A stretch of 64,000 bases of DNA from contig CM031628.1 of assembly GCA_018398815.1 (NCBI GenBank), forward strand, positions 14,986,005 to 15,050,004. The letters run 5' to 3'. The DNA is from Conus ventricosus. Taxonomy: Eukaryota > Mollusca > Gastropoda > Neogastropoda > Conidae. This document shows positions 24,770 to 35,631 of this stretch, piece after piece (within the stretch, counting starts at the first letter, position 1; each line of letters opens with the position of its first letter). The position numbers were made by a program, and so were the translations under genes. The notes under the pieces were generated by a model. That model was not told the DNA's origin. It searched no databases and was given only the letters and a program-made list of their open reading frames with translations.

Positions 24770-25015
24770 AATAATGAATACTTATATAACCCCTATTCTG
24801 GGCTAGGGGCCCAAGCTCTAAGCGCTTTACAATCAACACTCGTTTACACAAAGGGGGCTGCCTACCTGGGTAGTCCCGGACTGAAGAGCTGCCAGCTGAC
24901 GCTTCATTCAGTCGTTTCCTGTGTCATCCAGTCAGTATCGTTCAATTCGATCACTCATTTTCCTTACTTCCTTCATTCTTTCCATTTCGCACGCAGGGTG
25001 CATGCTATGTGTAAC
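24770..25015 (+). repeat. Dispersed repeat, copy 1
   Basis: Shares a run of blocks with 49395-49640: CTAAGCTCTAAGCGCTTTACAAT (loosely), GGCTGCCTACC, GGTAG, GAAGAGC, CATTCAGTCGTTTCC, TCACTCATTTTC and a final CGCAnGGnTGCATnC. The same blocks appear in the same order, so this is an interspersed repeat, probably a SINE-like element. No tRNA promoter boxes were seen in either copy. Confidence 0.7.
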
Positions 25016-25189
25016 GTGTCATCCATTTCCCAAAGGCCAGACTGGCCTACTCTTCCGAAAGTTGGTATGGGATTTTACGTGTGTGCAAGATGTTATGCAG
25101 GAGAGAGGGGAGAGAGAGAGGAAGAGGAGAGAGAGAGAGAACATTATTTTGTTTAAGTACAAAAATAATGCAACATTTAGTAATGTATC

Positions 25190-25840
25190 ACAAAACACAC
25201 AGATCAGTGTCAGTTCAATGCTGTTTTTCATCTCCTTTAAACTGAAGTCCCAGTCGTTTCAACACTCGTTGTCTCTGCACCTGTCTGCGACGTTCCAACT
25301 CACCATTTAATAAATTTTCAGGTAAGGCATCCAGCCGCACTGACAAAAATGAAGAAAACTGAAACTGACTCGTCACCAGGCAATGCACACCTGTGACGTC
25401 ATAATGGCCCACAACGTCGCAAAATACCGCAGCAGGCATCTGTGACAACCGGGAGATAACTCGAGGGGCCGCAATGAGGTCACGAGCCTTGTCGCACCGG
25501 TCAGGAAAGCGAAAGTACTATTGCGGATAATGGTGTAGATGTAGATCTGACCACCTAGTCACTGACATCAACGTGTGTTCAGGAACCACCAGGATACTGA
25601 AGGCGTAGTGGATGCCCCCTGGTCGATCAGCTGGCACAGGCATTGGAAACAGAGACTGGTCTGCTGAACTCTTTCCCTGATGAACGCCATGGGAGTGACG
25701 GAGAGACAGGCAGCTGCCAGCCACACCAGCAGGCAGACAGGTAAAACCCGTCTTCTTCCTCCACTGAGTCCTCACTGTCTCTGACCAGAAGAGAACAAAG
25801 CACCTGTCTAAGGTCATGTGACAGTACGAGGACACCTGCC
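25190..25840 (-). other. Candidate coding sequence, family not recognised
   Basis: Two adjacent open segments on the minus strand (25835-25518, 105 codons; 25448-25215, 77 codons) have non-repetitive, protein-like composition. The second reads GVHCLVTSQFQFSSFLSVRL and then ENLLNGELERRRQVQRQRVL. A single stop lies between them at about 25518. This could be a host exon, an unrecognised element or chance. No splice sites were assigned and no domain was recognised. Confidence 0.25.
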
Positions 25841-25849
25841 TGGTTGGTA

Positions 25850-26415
25850 ACGGGAAATAAAAGCAGTTGTTTTTACTTCTGACTTGGGGTCAGTGTCAAT
25901 GAACAACAGATGCAGTGTTACAATAACACAATTTCCTCACGTAAAAACAAAGTATTTTGATTTGTTCGTGTTGTGTAAATGCAAAAGCATTCGAATTTGT
26001 ATGATGCAAGAGTTACTTTTGGGTCAGTTTCATTTTTAACAGCGATGCTTGTGGTGTGGTGGCAAATGTTCTGTGGTGTGATACAGCTCATCATTCATTT
26101 TTCAGGTACGCTTTGCACACCTTTGTCAACACCTTGTCTGTCAAGTTGCAGTAATTAAACCCAAATCGAGTATACCTACTTTGTTGAAACAATTCGCGCT
26201 TTCTTTTTTTTTTTTTTTCATAGAAAAGCGTGGATTTTTATAACTTGCATTTGAGTATTTGGGAAAGTATCATGTCAGTCTACTTTCCAAAAAAATTTCT
26301 TTTTGTTCAGGGTTTTTCACATTAAAGCCTATCCCGAAAACACGTGTTGTTTCACTTTTATTAGACATGATTTTCATTGTGGAATTGTATACAACCGAGC
26401 CCCCTGCTTTACATT
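25850..26415. other. Unassigned DNA
   Basis: No gene or repeat recognised, except a T tract near 26205-26219. Confidence 0.4.
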
Positions 26416-26416
26416 A

Positions 26417-26625
26417 CAGCTTTCATTTGGTAGTATACGTTACACCTGATGAAATTCCATTCTTTACCTGCATTGCAGCCCATTTACATACAGCTTTCAT
26501 TTGGTAGTTTACGTCACGACTGATGAAATCCATTCTTTACCTGCTTGCAGCCCATTTACATACAGCTTTCTTTGGTATTTTACGTTACGCCTGATGAAAT
26601 CCATTCTTTACCTGCATTGCAGGGC
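26417..26625. repeat. Tandem repeat, unit about 73 bp, nearly three copies
   Basis: Units start with CAGCTTTC at 26417, 26491 and 26563, and each holds CTGATGAAATCCATTCTTTA (first copy with one extra T). The last copy ends at GCATTGCAG. Confidence 0.9.
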
Positions 26626-26764
26626 CCCTGGTGGGATCCAGAAAATGTCAAACAAGTTTCAAAATCTTAACTGACCGCACGGGAAAGAGAGTACTCTCTT
26701 GTTTGGTCTTTGAACTGGAAGGGAGTCCCCCGCTGAGAGGCTCCTCTCTGCACCTGACACCCAC

Positions 26765-27140
26765 CCACAGGGCCCGAGTTACACAATGACCCCCAACACA
26801 TCTCACAGGGCGGAGTTACACACTGACCGCCAAACATCTCACAGGGCGGGTTACACACGACCCCCAACACATCTCACAGGGGGAGTTACACACTGACCGC
26901 CAACACATCTCACAGGGCTGAGTTACACACTGAAACCCCCAACACATCTCACAGGGCGGAGTTACATACTGACCGCCAACACATCTCACAGGGCGGAGTT
27001 ACACACTGAACCGCCAACACATCTCACAGGGCGGGAGTTACACATGACCCCCAACACATCTCACAGGGCGGAGTTACACACTGACCGCCCAAAACATCGC
27101 ACAGGGCGGAGTTACACACTGACCACCAACACATCTCACG
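26765..27140. repeat. Tandem repeat, unit about 37 bp, about ten copies
   Basis: The unit contains ACACATCTCACAGGGCGGAG followed by TTACACACTGACCGCCA. Copies vary by CCCC/CCGC and by single-base gaps. Confidence 0.9.
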
Positions 27141-27179
27141 CTCTGGCGTTATCATCGAAAACAAACGCTTGCGTTCTCT

Positions 27180-27270
27180 CAATGTCTCTGTCTCTCTCCC
27201 CCCCTCTGTGCCGTCTGTTTGTCTGTCTCTCTGTCTGTTGTATGTCTGCCTCTCTCTCTCTCTCTCCCCC

Positions 27271-27313
<43 letters not shown>

Positions 27314-27474
27314 CTCCAAAGCCTTTAATGTTTGAGACATTGTTTCTTCTTGAATATGTGACGATTTGCTTTTTGATCCGTATCATATAATCGTTTGTAA
27401 TTATTGTGATTTACACGTTCACACACCCCTTCATTGGGGCTATGGCCTATCATGAATAGTCATCTGAATCTGAA

Positions 27475-27523
<49 letters not shown>

Positions 27524-27525
27524 CA
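27180..27525. repeat. CT microsatellites
   Basis: (CT)n tracts at 27180-27315 and 27476-27522, followed by an AT tract (27535-27550) and a T tract (27552-27577). Confidence 0.95.
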
Positions 27526-27607
27526 CGACTCGATTATATATATATATATGTATTTTTTTTTTTTTTTTTTTTTTTTTGTTAAACATATTTCTAAAATGAA
27601 GTGCTAA

Positions 27608-27655
27608 AATCAACATGCTTGTTTCGAGCCTCTTGCCTCTTGCTCTCTTCAGGAT
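27608..27655 (-). ncRNA. Hammerhead ribozyme motif in the PLE-2 terminal repeat
   Basis: On the minus strand the core CUGAAGA (27652-27646) is followed by a stem II closed by GAGC/GCUC, then GAAA (27625-27622), then ACA-AGCA-UGU as a 3-bp stem III, then U as the cleavage-site base. The bases AUC before the core can pair with GAU after the predicted cut, giving stem I. All invariant core positions are present. The short stem III is typical of PLE hammerheads, which are thought to act as dimers. Activity is inferred. Confidence 0.7.
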
Positions 27656-27779
27656 ATCCTTTTGGGGCACGCTGTCGTTCTTTTATAGCGTGCGGGACTG
27701 ATTCCGTTTCTGCATGTGTGATTTAATCTCATTCGCTGCACGTGTGGTCTGTGGTTCTTGTTGGGGTCTGTTCAGGTGG

Positions 27780-28194
27780 AGTGTGCTAACAAAGATTTCC
27801 ATTTATGCCTGCAATTGTTTACTATTTCTACTTTTGTATTCAGAGTTGCCAGGTGTGGTTTACATAATATTAACCATTTTTCTGTGGAGCATAAATTGCA
27901 TTTTTTTTGAAATATTGTTGTATGGTGTTGCTCTTTTTATGATTTTCCATGATATGCTGTAGTCTATTTTTTTTTATCTTTGAGTCTCCAAATGTATTTA
28001 TCAACTCTGTTTGGTTTTGTATTTTTCTTTTTTGAATGACTGTTTATGGTTTGCGTATTGGTTTTGAAAGGGTTTTCAGTGATCCCTATATATGTTTCTT
28101 TTTCATTTTCTGATGTTACTGTAGCTTGGTATACAATATTGCTGTGAAGACTTTTGTTGCTTAGGGGGCACTGTTCTTTTTTAGGCAGTTGCAA
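27780..28194 (-). pseudogene. PLE GIY-YIG endonuclease domain
   Basis: The GIY half reads NIVYQATV and the YIG half ETYIGITENPFK, with the downstream DKYIWRLKDKK. A further frame gives CNLCSTEKWLILCKPHLATL and NNCRHK, the usual end of this endonuclease subtype. In PLEs this domain cuts the target DNA. After ENPFK the expected basic helix is frameshifted. The upstream CPL and NKSLHSN match the Cys-bearing entry to the domain. Confidence 0.75.
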
Positions 28195-28818
28195 GATGTC
28201 CTTTCGGCACCCTTCTCTGCTGTGTTGCTTTTCATTTTGTTAGATGAGTCAATTATGTTTCAAGGTTGGGCATACTTGAGTATGATAGTTTGAGGGTTTG
28301 TTTTTGTTAAATATTTTGAACAGTTTGTGTTCTTATGGAAATTATGTTCCCAAAATTTTGAGAATTCTTTTCTACGTTTGTTTTTACTTGTCAATCTTTA
28401 TGGGGGGTTGTACCATATGATCTTCCTTTTCCTGTTTTTCTTATTTTGTTTGTGTTATTGTCTGGGCTGTATTGCAGTTTGTAATTATAACCATTTTTTT
28501 GTAGTGCCTCTTGGTATTCTGTTGCTGCATTATCAAAATACCTTTTCATTGCATAAACCGGTTGGATAGTCTCTTGTTTATACCATTGGGTATTGTTTTT
28601 AGTATAGATGGTGGTTGGTTGCTTTTTGATATTTACGTAGATGGTATGTCGTTGGGTTTTTTTGTATGGTTTGTACACATGGTCATTGAGATTTTAATGT
28701 TATGTCTAGGTAATTCACTACTTTTTTGTTTGCTTCTATTGTGATTTTAAGTTGGGGTTTTTTGAAGATTTTACATAATTTTTTTTTCTTTTTTTCAATA
28801 GCGTTTTCATGGCTTTTT

Positions 28819-28923
28819 AGAGAACAGGAAAACCTTCATCTGGGCACTTTCGCCTCAACCAGTTTCGGGCGAAAGTGGCCCAGAATAAAGGTTTTCCTGT
28901 TCTCTGACAAGAAAGACTTCAAA
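28819..28923 (+). repeat. Left terminal inverted repeat with an 87-bp palindrome
   Basis: AGAGAACAGGAAAACCTT at 28819-28836 pairs with AAGGTTTTCCTGTTCTCT at 28888-28905. A second nested stem, ACTTTCGCC with GGCGAAAGT, encloses the loop TCAACCAGTTTCG. The following GACAAGAAAGACTTCAAA is repeated in inverse at the right end. Confidence 0.9.
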
Positions 28924-28944
28924 AACCCAAAAAATAACGATTAT

Positions 28945-29558
28945 CTACAAACAAACATACTGTGTAGGGTTATCCGTTTTCAATACTAATTTACTAAAGT
29001 TTTCAGATTTTAATTTTTGTTTAATCCTATGTTTTTCCTGGTTTTTTTCCAATAACATCATTTTCACGCAAACATTCATCAAATGCATCTCTGCCCTTTC
29101 ATGTGAAATAAAACTACAGGTCTTTAACTGCTCTAAAGTCTTTAAACCGAGTTATTATTTTGGCATAAATCCACACACTTATCCCAGCATGTCTTCCACT
29201 GAAAGCTGGGTTTGGACAAAGTGTTTCTCTTTTTAACTAGTCTCTTTCTGCCGAAACAGTAATCTATAATAAATAGTGTCTGCGTTCCCCTCAAACAATC
29301 TAAAAAAAGGCTTCAAAACACTCACTTAGTTTTTTTGCGAGGATCAACTAAATATATTTCATCATCTGTCCATAAAAAACCTTTATCATGATATGCTTTG
29401 TTCCATTTAAGTGTTGGACAGAAAAACCACAATATGATTAAAATTATAACGATAAACTGTTTGTAAACAGGTCGAGGATAAATTTTGTTTTCCAAACCAG
29501 TCTGCCCACAAATCAATGAGCAATGAGGAGTTTTTGTCATAAAGTTTAACTTGTCCAT
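28945..29558 (-). pseudogene. Polinton packaging ATPase (FtsK/HerA type)
   Basis: Starts MDKLNFMTKTPHCSLICGQTG, in which CSLICGQTG is the beginning of a Walker A loop. The Lys/Thr end of the loop is lost to a frame change (LENK follows). Next come ILWFFCPTLKWNKAYHD and GFLWTDDEIYLVDPR, then a run of frame-broken sequence with GRHAGI-like and DAFDECLREND-like words. The end, LVLKTDNPTQYVCL, is followed by TAG at 28945. This tail and the Walker region are those of the genome-packaging ATPases of Polintons and adenovirus-like viruses. It is the first gene inside the left terminus, read towards it. Confidence 0.75.
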
Positions 29559-29599
29559 AGTTTTATAAACAGAACTTAATCAAATCCGTTTTATTTTTA

Positions 29600-30900
29600 T
29601 CATACTCTCTGTCAAAACTTGTTCAGTATAATAAAAACCCTACGAGGCCTAAAGTTGTAAGATTAATCCAATTCAGTTCGGGTAAGTTTGTTTCTATTTA
29701 GTAAAACATTGATTTTGTTGCTTGTTGTTATGATCTTAATATCCTCACCATTGTGAAGAACGACGACAACAACGTTAAGACGTTAACGTCTAGTTTTGCC
29801 AGCTAATTTTAATTCCTTTTTTAAGGTCATCACTAACGCCCACAACCCCATCCCTCTCCACATCTTTAAAGACAGAAATTTCAAAATACATTGTGAACGT
29901 GTCTCCTAATTTTCTGCTTGGAAAGAACTGTAATTTTGTAGAAGCTTTTTTTTACAACTGTTTCTTTTCTGTGGAGGATGTATGTTTTTTCCCATATGGC
30001 GTTATTTCAATTTCTTTCCGACTATTGTCGTCCGGCTTAAGACTTACATGTAAAGGGCCAGAGTTGATGCTTTTCTGAAACTTTTTTGACGGCTAAAATA
30101 TGTAAATGGGCTTATGAATTCAAATTTTATGTCCCATTCTAAATATGGTTCTAAGTCCCATTTGAGGTCAGGTTTTCGAACTATTTTATATTCATACTGG
30201 CCAACATTATTTCCCTCTAGATTCCCGCAGTTGTTCTAGTTTAGGAAACTTTTTGCTGTCGCCAACCTCTTTGCGTTTATAATCACCATCTTTAGTTTTA
30301 CTAAAAACCATAAAAAGCCCCTATCTCACCGTTCTGTTCAAATCCGCAACGTCTGCAAGGTCTTTTAATTCTAGGTTATAAACCTCACAGGGCTAATGAA
30401 CTCTGATTCTTTGGCCCCCGCGAATTATTTTTTAGAACAACTTATTTTTTTATTTCCAAACAATGTGTAGGTTTCACATTTCAAAAACTTTCTGTTTTGT
30501 CTTTGATTTTTATTTTAAAATTTGATCCGACCCTCCACAAAACTAATCTTTTAAACTGTAAATTAGGAATTGTATAATTTCATAATCGCAATATGCAGCT
30601 TTCCCTGAGGGAAAAGAGCTCTTAAAACAGTTGAGGGCCTTCCATCATAAGTTTTCATCAGTCCCTTGCTCATCCAAATGAACATAGAGTAATGAATGTA
30701 ATGAAAGATCGAGCGGATTTTCTCCCTATAAGTAGTTTTGTTTGGCGTAACTCTAAAACTATGAAGGGGCCGATTGGCAGTTTTTAAAGCCTAACTTTTT
30801 AGCTAGCTCTTTATCAAAATAGTACCCTACTTCTTCTTCTTCAGGTTTGAAGGTCAACATTGTTTTCTGATTCGCATTGTTAAGTTGAGAGCAATGTCAA
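29600..30900 (-). pseudogene. Unidentified Polinton gene, minus strand
   Basis: The minus strand carries protein-like but multiply broken sequence: FDKELAKKLGFKN near 30830, HSLLYVHLDEQGTDENL near 30690, and EVYNLELKDLADVADLNRTV near 30350. The spacing suggests a gene of about 350-430 codons transcribed towards the ATPase. No named family is assigned. A structural or virion-associated role is only a guess from position. Confidence 0.35.
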
Positions 30901-31165
30901 TTTATCATTGCTTCTTTTAGCGAGCAAAACCCGTAATAACCATCGGGTATGGTTAACTGGCTAACAAATTTGGGCCCTTATTATTAACTTTTTTAATCTT
31001 ATTATTCTCCTGGCTTTGCTTATATTAAACCAACGACTTTGTAGAATATTTCAGGGGAGCGCGACCTTTCTAGTTCCGCATTCGTTATTAATAGAAATGT
31101 TCTAAAAACGAAGGGCGGTCTTGAGTTGTTATTGTTAAAAAACATTTTTTTAAAACAAATTAAAA

Positions 31166-32436
31166 ATGAGTGCATTCCAAATTATACTGATGCAAAATAT
31201 TCTGTTGGGCCCCATTTCAATCTTAAAAATATAACAACTGCGCCCTCGACATTTCTGTGACCCAGACTGAACCTTTCAAAAAAGGTAAGTACTCCATTAA
31301 GCAGATATCTTAACCCTCCTATTAAAAAAACGACCGCACCCCAAAAGTGTGGTTTAGTCATCCGATGCAGTTTTATCAGAACCAGTTAAACTTTGCTGTG
31401 TTTTGTGCATCAACTGGGTGTGGAGTGTCGTATGTGATCACTTAAATCATCCTAATCCTTTGGTTAGGTCAGTGTACAGATTCATTTTCTATTACCCCTT
31501 CAGGCGTATTTTGACTGAACTGCAAGCACCATTACCAAATGACAAACCGTTTAATCCATTTAGCAACCGAATAGACATGAAGGCTTTTGAAGAATCTGTA
31601 ACGAATTCAATATTAACATCAAGACAGACTTTAGACAAAGGTCTGATCTTAATCATGGCTTAGGCACCCCTTATTATTGGGGCGTGCACAAAAAGTAAAA
31701 ACTATGACTGGAACCCTCCTTACACATCTTTCTCTTCAGGCACAACTGTTCACCTCGGGTCCATAGAGCAAGAGCATAAAAAGCATGGACAACATTTATC
31801 TTAGACATTCTAAGGGCCTAACTAGAGCGGGAATAGAACGAATAAACGACTCTATTCGTACTTAGTTTGGTGTTTGCTAGGTTCACAAGCAAGGCAAGTT
31901 TCAAAGCATAACTGATCCTTTACTGGTTTTTGATGCACAAAAAACAGTACTGGCAAATTTAGAGGACGCCTTTTATTCTACATTTTGATTTACCTTCAAG
32001 TATTAAAAAGGGTCCCAAAATGGTTTTACAATACGCAAGATCAAAAGTAGACTTTGCTGTTGGCACTGGTTTATACATGCTACCTTTGACTCGACTCCGG
32101 GAAGGAACAATAATAAACTACAACAATGAAATTCTCGTTGCGGGAAAAATGAACAAAAGGTCGGACAAAACGACATAAATTCTGAGCAGTAATATTGCAA
32201 GCAGTAAAAAAACAAGATGACCCCCCCAAAAATAAGTCATCTAATTCCCCAAGTCCAAAGCCCCAAAAGGCCATTGAAGACTCAGCAAAGCTCGCGGACT
32301 CTGTTGCGATGGCCATGAATATGAAAAGACAGCGCTTGTTCTTGGATTAACTGGCATAGGATTACTTGGTCTTTATCTTACTAAAATAGTAACCCAACTA
32401 TTACAAGAACTAATGTCCATAAGTGCTCGGCCATAA
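31166..32436 (+). pseudogene. Probable Polinton structural protein (minor capsid or penton candidate)
   Basis: Possible start at 31166 (MSAFQI). In successive frames the plus strand gives YPFRRILTELQAPLPNDKPF and NPFSNRIDMKAFE (31480-31590), LTRAGIERINDSIRT (31800-31860), LQYARSKVDFAVGTGLYML (32020-32080) and KAIEDSAKLADSVAMAMNMK (32270-32325). It ends with a hydrophobic segment, LVLGLTGIGLLGLYLTKIV, and ISARP followed by TAA at 32434-32436. At least five frame changes occur. I recognise the words as belonging to a protein that recurs next to Polinton/adintovirus-like genes, but the named function is inferred from position. The 3' end overlaps the convergent small membrane-protein gene by about 56 bp. 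Confidence 0.45.
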
Positions 32437-32650
32437 AGCCAACTACTTTGCTTGCAGTAGACAAAAGCCCGCTGACAATACTCCCCAATATTCCTGGTAA
32501 AGCGTCCACGGCTTTACCAGCTAATTTTTTTTTTAAAAAACTTGCGAGATGATCAAGCTGTTTTTTTACCCCTGATTTATCAGGTGGAGGCGATGGCGGT
32601 GGCGGCGGGGCACTGGACTTTGACCTCCGCCGCGCTGTAATAGCCAACAC
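32381..32650 (-). CDS. Small Polinton membrane protein, 89 codons
   Basis: An intact ORF with a basic start (MLAITARRRSKS), a proline run (PPPPPSPPPD), an amphipathic basic helix (FLKKKLAGKAVDALPGILGS) and a hydrophobic carboxy-terminal segment (LWTLVLVIVGLLF). It is one of the few unbroken genes in the element. It probably anchors in a membrane, either of the virion or the host. The function is unknown. It converges with the plus-strand gene ending at 32436. Confidence 0.5.
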   Translation of the reverse strand: MLAITARRRSKSSAPPPPPSPPPDKSGVKKQLDHLASFLKKKLAGKAVDALPGILGSIVSGLLSTASKVVGFMAEHLWTLVLVIVGLLF

Positions 32651-32879
32651 CAGTGTGTTATTGCAAACCTAAGGGTGTTATAACGCTTGCTAATGTGACA
32701 CCTTGCTCTCTAAACAGGTTCGTATTCGTTCTGCTAGTGTCGTGTCTTTATATAAAATTTTTCGATTGTTTCTCTTATTCTATTCACTTGAGTTGTAATT
32801 GGTCCCGGTTAGTAGTCGTCATTCTAGTCTTGCTGATCTTTCTTGTTCAAGATCTTTTAGTCTTTGGGCTATTCTTTCT

Positions 32880-33559
32880 TTAATATCAGGCCCCAAGTTG
32901 GCGTCATCAGCCTCAACGAGTTTTCTTTTTCTCTTTTTATATGCTCATCTAGTTCAAACCCAGTTTTGCTAAATTGTTTGTTATTCGCCCTTTTATGGTT
33001 CTTAAAGCATGATCAAGGGCCGTTAGTTCTCGCAGGGTAGCGGCGAGTCGTGTATAGTCTTTAACGCTGTTTCTTCGGAAAAACTGGATTCTGCTTCTAT
33101 TACATTTATTAATCACCTGCTGATTGTTTAATTCTTTAAGTTCCCTGTTTTGCATTTGGTTATCTGTCGGGAGTTCTTTTCAGTGTGTTTTGAAGTTTAG
33201 AAACTGCCTCCGCCTTAATTTTGGCCTAACAAGGCCAAGGCGGATTTTGTTCGCTCGCAGGGAGTCTATTTCTAATTGAACCCGGCTAAAAAACTTTGAT
33301 GGGTCTTTTTTAGTTGTAACTGAACAAGTTGTCCTTGGTCGCTCCTCACAAACAAATGGTCATCTTTTACTTAAAATCATTAGGGTCTATAAATTCAGGA
33401 GGTTCTTGGCCTAAACTTTGGGGATAATGATCTGACCTTACTTTCTGTTAATTCACGCCGCAAAGAGAGCCCCGAGCGATGTTGTACCAAAGGAGTCATT
33501 TCACTCATGTCGTCTCCAGGATCTAAAACATCATAATCTTCATCCTCAATGCCTGCCAT
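32880..33559 (-). pseudogene. Polinton hypothetical protein with acidic start and coiled coil
   Basis: Starts at 33559 with MAGIEDEDYDVLDPGDDM and SEMTPLVQHRSGLSLRREL. A basic, Asn- and Arg-rich coiled-coil segment follows in a second frame (33155-32949: RELKELNNQQVINKCNRSRI, then LAATLRELTALDHALRTIKG). Frame breaks separate the two. It is divergent from the capsid gene at 33614, and the 54-bp gap between the two starts probably holds a shared AT-rich promoter. Function unknown. Confidence 0.45.
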
Positions 33560-33613
33560 GTTTTTAAATAATTAACTTTTTTATTTTGTTTTATAAAAAA
33601 ATGCCACAACCAT

Positions 33614-34865
33614 ATGGCTCGATTCTTGACCCGCATAAGAAAACAGAAAAAAGCCCATGGCGTGAAGGACAAAAAACGGAATATTATTGTTCCAAATAAA
33701 CCATCTACTATTGATGCAGATCAAATTCTTACTGTCAAATTTCCAGACCTAGGAGCAGATGAATTGATTGTGCCTGGCTCTGCGCGTCTTACTTTCAAAA
33801 TAGAACTCGCTTCAACAGACCCAAACAGGACAGTTGTACAGAATCTGGGGGGGGCAATCGTTAAGAAAATTTCTATAAAACTTGAGGGGCAAGAAATATT
33901 TTCTTTACATAATGCAGACATATTTTTAACCTATTCTGACTATGGCTAACCCGGGGAAAGAAATGGGCTGATCTTGCGTTTCAAGGAATCGAAAATGAAG
34001 AAGCACTAAAACATAGAAAAAGGCGCCCCAGATACTAAAGACGGTAAAAAGTATGCGCTGTAAATTTTGCGTATGGAAATCGCTTTTCCATACCCTTAGA
34101 TTTTGAGTTGTTAAAAGCGCATGCCCATACTTTCAAGGAGCATTAAAAGGACAGATTGTCATATGAACTAAAATTTTAAAGAATACAAACGGGTTATCAA
34201 ATCATCAGACACGAAGCAAAGTACAGCCTTTTTTGACATCTCGTTAGAGTTTGACGTTGTTAGCAACCTGAATTAGGCAAGGCTGATTTAGACCTATAAA
34301 CAGTCAAAATTAGTAATATATTACGAAAGTGCGTCATCATTCAACATATCCAAAAGCAGGCAGACACTATAAAGGAATTTTAGTTTTAGTGTTGCAGCAT
34401 ATTCACTTAAAGGCATTTTATTGCTGTGCGAAGATGAAGAACCGTTCAAAAGAGGAAGTGATAAAGTTTTTAATCCAAAAAAACGAAAGTACAATGTTCG
34501 ATTGAGGGTAGTCCTAACCAAATCTACGCTAGCGGGCTTAAACTTATCACATTTTGATGAAATAAGAAACGTTTGGGGGGGGGAGGTGTAGAAGTCCAAC
34601 AGTTGACCTTGTTGTCTAAAGATTTAATCTTCACAATGTTAGGTTGATGATTATTTAAACAACAAAATACGGTTTATGGATTGACCTAAGGTCAACAGAG
34701 GATAATCAGTTGCATGGAAGCGGGAGAACTGTGAGAGACGTAATAAACATTCAAATTGATAAAGAAGGAAGAAGCCGATAAACCTTAATGTACATTTGTT
34801 TTTATTTATATGATGCCCCAGCTGAATATTAAATATAGCAGATTAGAAAATGTAGTATACTAAAT
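33614..34865 (+). pseudogene. Major capsid protein-like gene of the Polinton
   Basis: The first 111 codons are intact: a basic start (MARFLTRIRKQKK), then DELIVPGSARLTFKIEL and DPNRTVVQNLGGAIVKKISI, and LEGQEIFSLHNADIFLTYSD. Downstream, in other frames, are FKEYKRVIKSSD, AAYSLKGILLLCEDEEPF, FNPKKRKYNVRL and LRSTEDNQLHGSGR. The last words read SRLENVVY near 34860. The length (about 415 codons) and the order fit the double-jelly-roll capsid family of Polinton/adintovirus-like elements. The family call is from recalled resemblance and not from a search. At least six frame breaks lie after codon 111. Described as a broken copy only. Confidence 0.65.
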
Positions 34866-35079
34866 TATTTTTATTTTAAAAAAAGCATGTCTGTTAGGTT
34901 TATCCAAATGTGCCTACAGCGCTGCCAAAAGAAGGGATAGTAGAAAGCCCAAAATAAAAACCTTCAGATTAACCAACATTACACAAAAGCAACAAAACTA
35001 GAGCAAAACCTTTTAAAATACAGCAAAACCAAACGAAGGTATTCGCTGTCTTTAATGTGTTATTATGTTAATACTGGGC

Positions 35080-35501
35080 ATCGACTATAAGCGCTCTATC
35101 AGCGGAACGAGTGTTGGCCTCTTAGCAACGGGCATAGGCGCACCCGCAGCTTTACCTCTAGGAGGTTTGTCTTTAGCTCTGGCCTGTGTTCATTAGCTGT
35201 AAGTGCGGCTGGCAAAAATTAAAAACAAACTCCAAAAGCCACAGCTATGGTTCAACTAATAACGGCTAAACTTAGTTCGTTTAAACTGACAATAAATAAA
35301 GCACTAGCTGACTCAAACATACGGATGAAGAATTTAATCGTTTACAGGCCGATTTTAATGACCTACAAAAGACAAAAGTTTGATCTTCAAAGAAAAGGCG
35401 AGGGCAAGTTTTTCTCAACAGCCAGACGCCGAGCAGATAAAAAAGGAATGCTTAAAAAAGTAAACGAGACATTAAACTCTGTTCTAAACAGCTCACAGTA
35501 A
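35080..35501 (+). pseudogene. Polinton small membrane protein
   Basis: The first frame gives RSISGTSVGLLATGIGAPAA followed by LPLGGLSLALACV, a glycine-rich hydrophobic segment of about 30 residues, and then a stop. A second frame (35247-35501, 84 codons) continues with MVQLITAKLSSFKLTINKAL and a basic tail. The two pieces look like one gene split by a frameshift near 35200-35240. Probable membrane protein, function unknown. It lies between the capsid and polymerase genes on the same strand. Confidence 0.45.
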
Positions 35502-35631
35502 CAACATCGAAGGGCGTTTATACTTTAGTTTACGAGTCCAAGCACAAAAAGACCGTTTGATATTGATTCGATTAGCCGTTGTATTTTTTTTAATTTAAAT
35601 AAATATGTTGGCTTAGGAAAAGAAAGACAGC

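Larger units (their letters stand above)
27600..28818 (-). mobile_element. 3' half of a Penelope-like element (PLE-2), cut off by the Polinton
   Basis: On the minus strand, starting right at the Polinton boundary: [32 protein letters not shown], then AATEYQEALQKNGYNYKLQY (28678-28391). Next comes a GIY-YIG endonuclease with NKSLHSNIVYQATV and TYIGITENPFK (28194-27964) and WKYIW-type DKYIWRLKDKK. Then come a Cys-containing tail, CNLCSTEKWLILCKPHLATL, and a hammerhead core at 27608-27655. This order is that of PLEs: RT, then GIY-YIG, then terminal repeat. The RT palm is missing because the element stops at 28818. The PLE was not found on the far side of the Polinton. Several frame breaks are present. 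Confidence 0.8.

Noticed and set aside
26417..26625. CTGATGAAATCC in the 73-bp repeat as a hammerhead core
   Set aside because: CUGAUGA is present, but no stem II followed by GAAA and no cleavage-site pairing were found.
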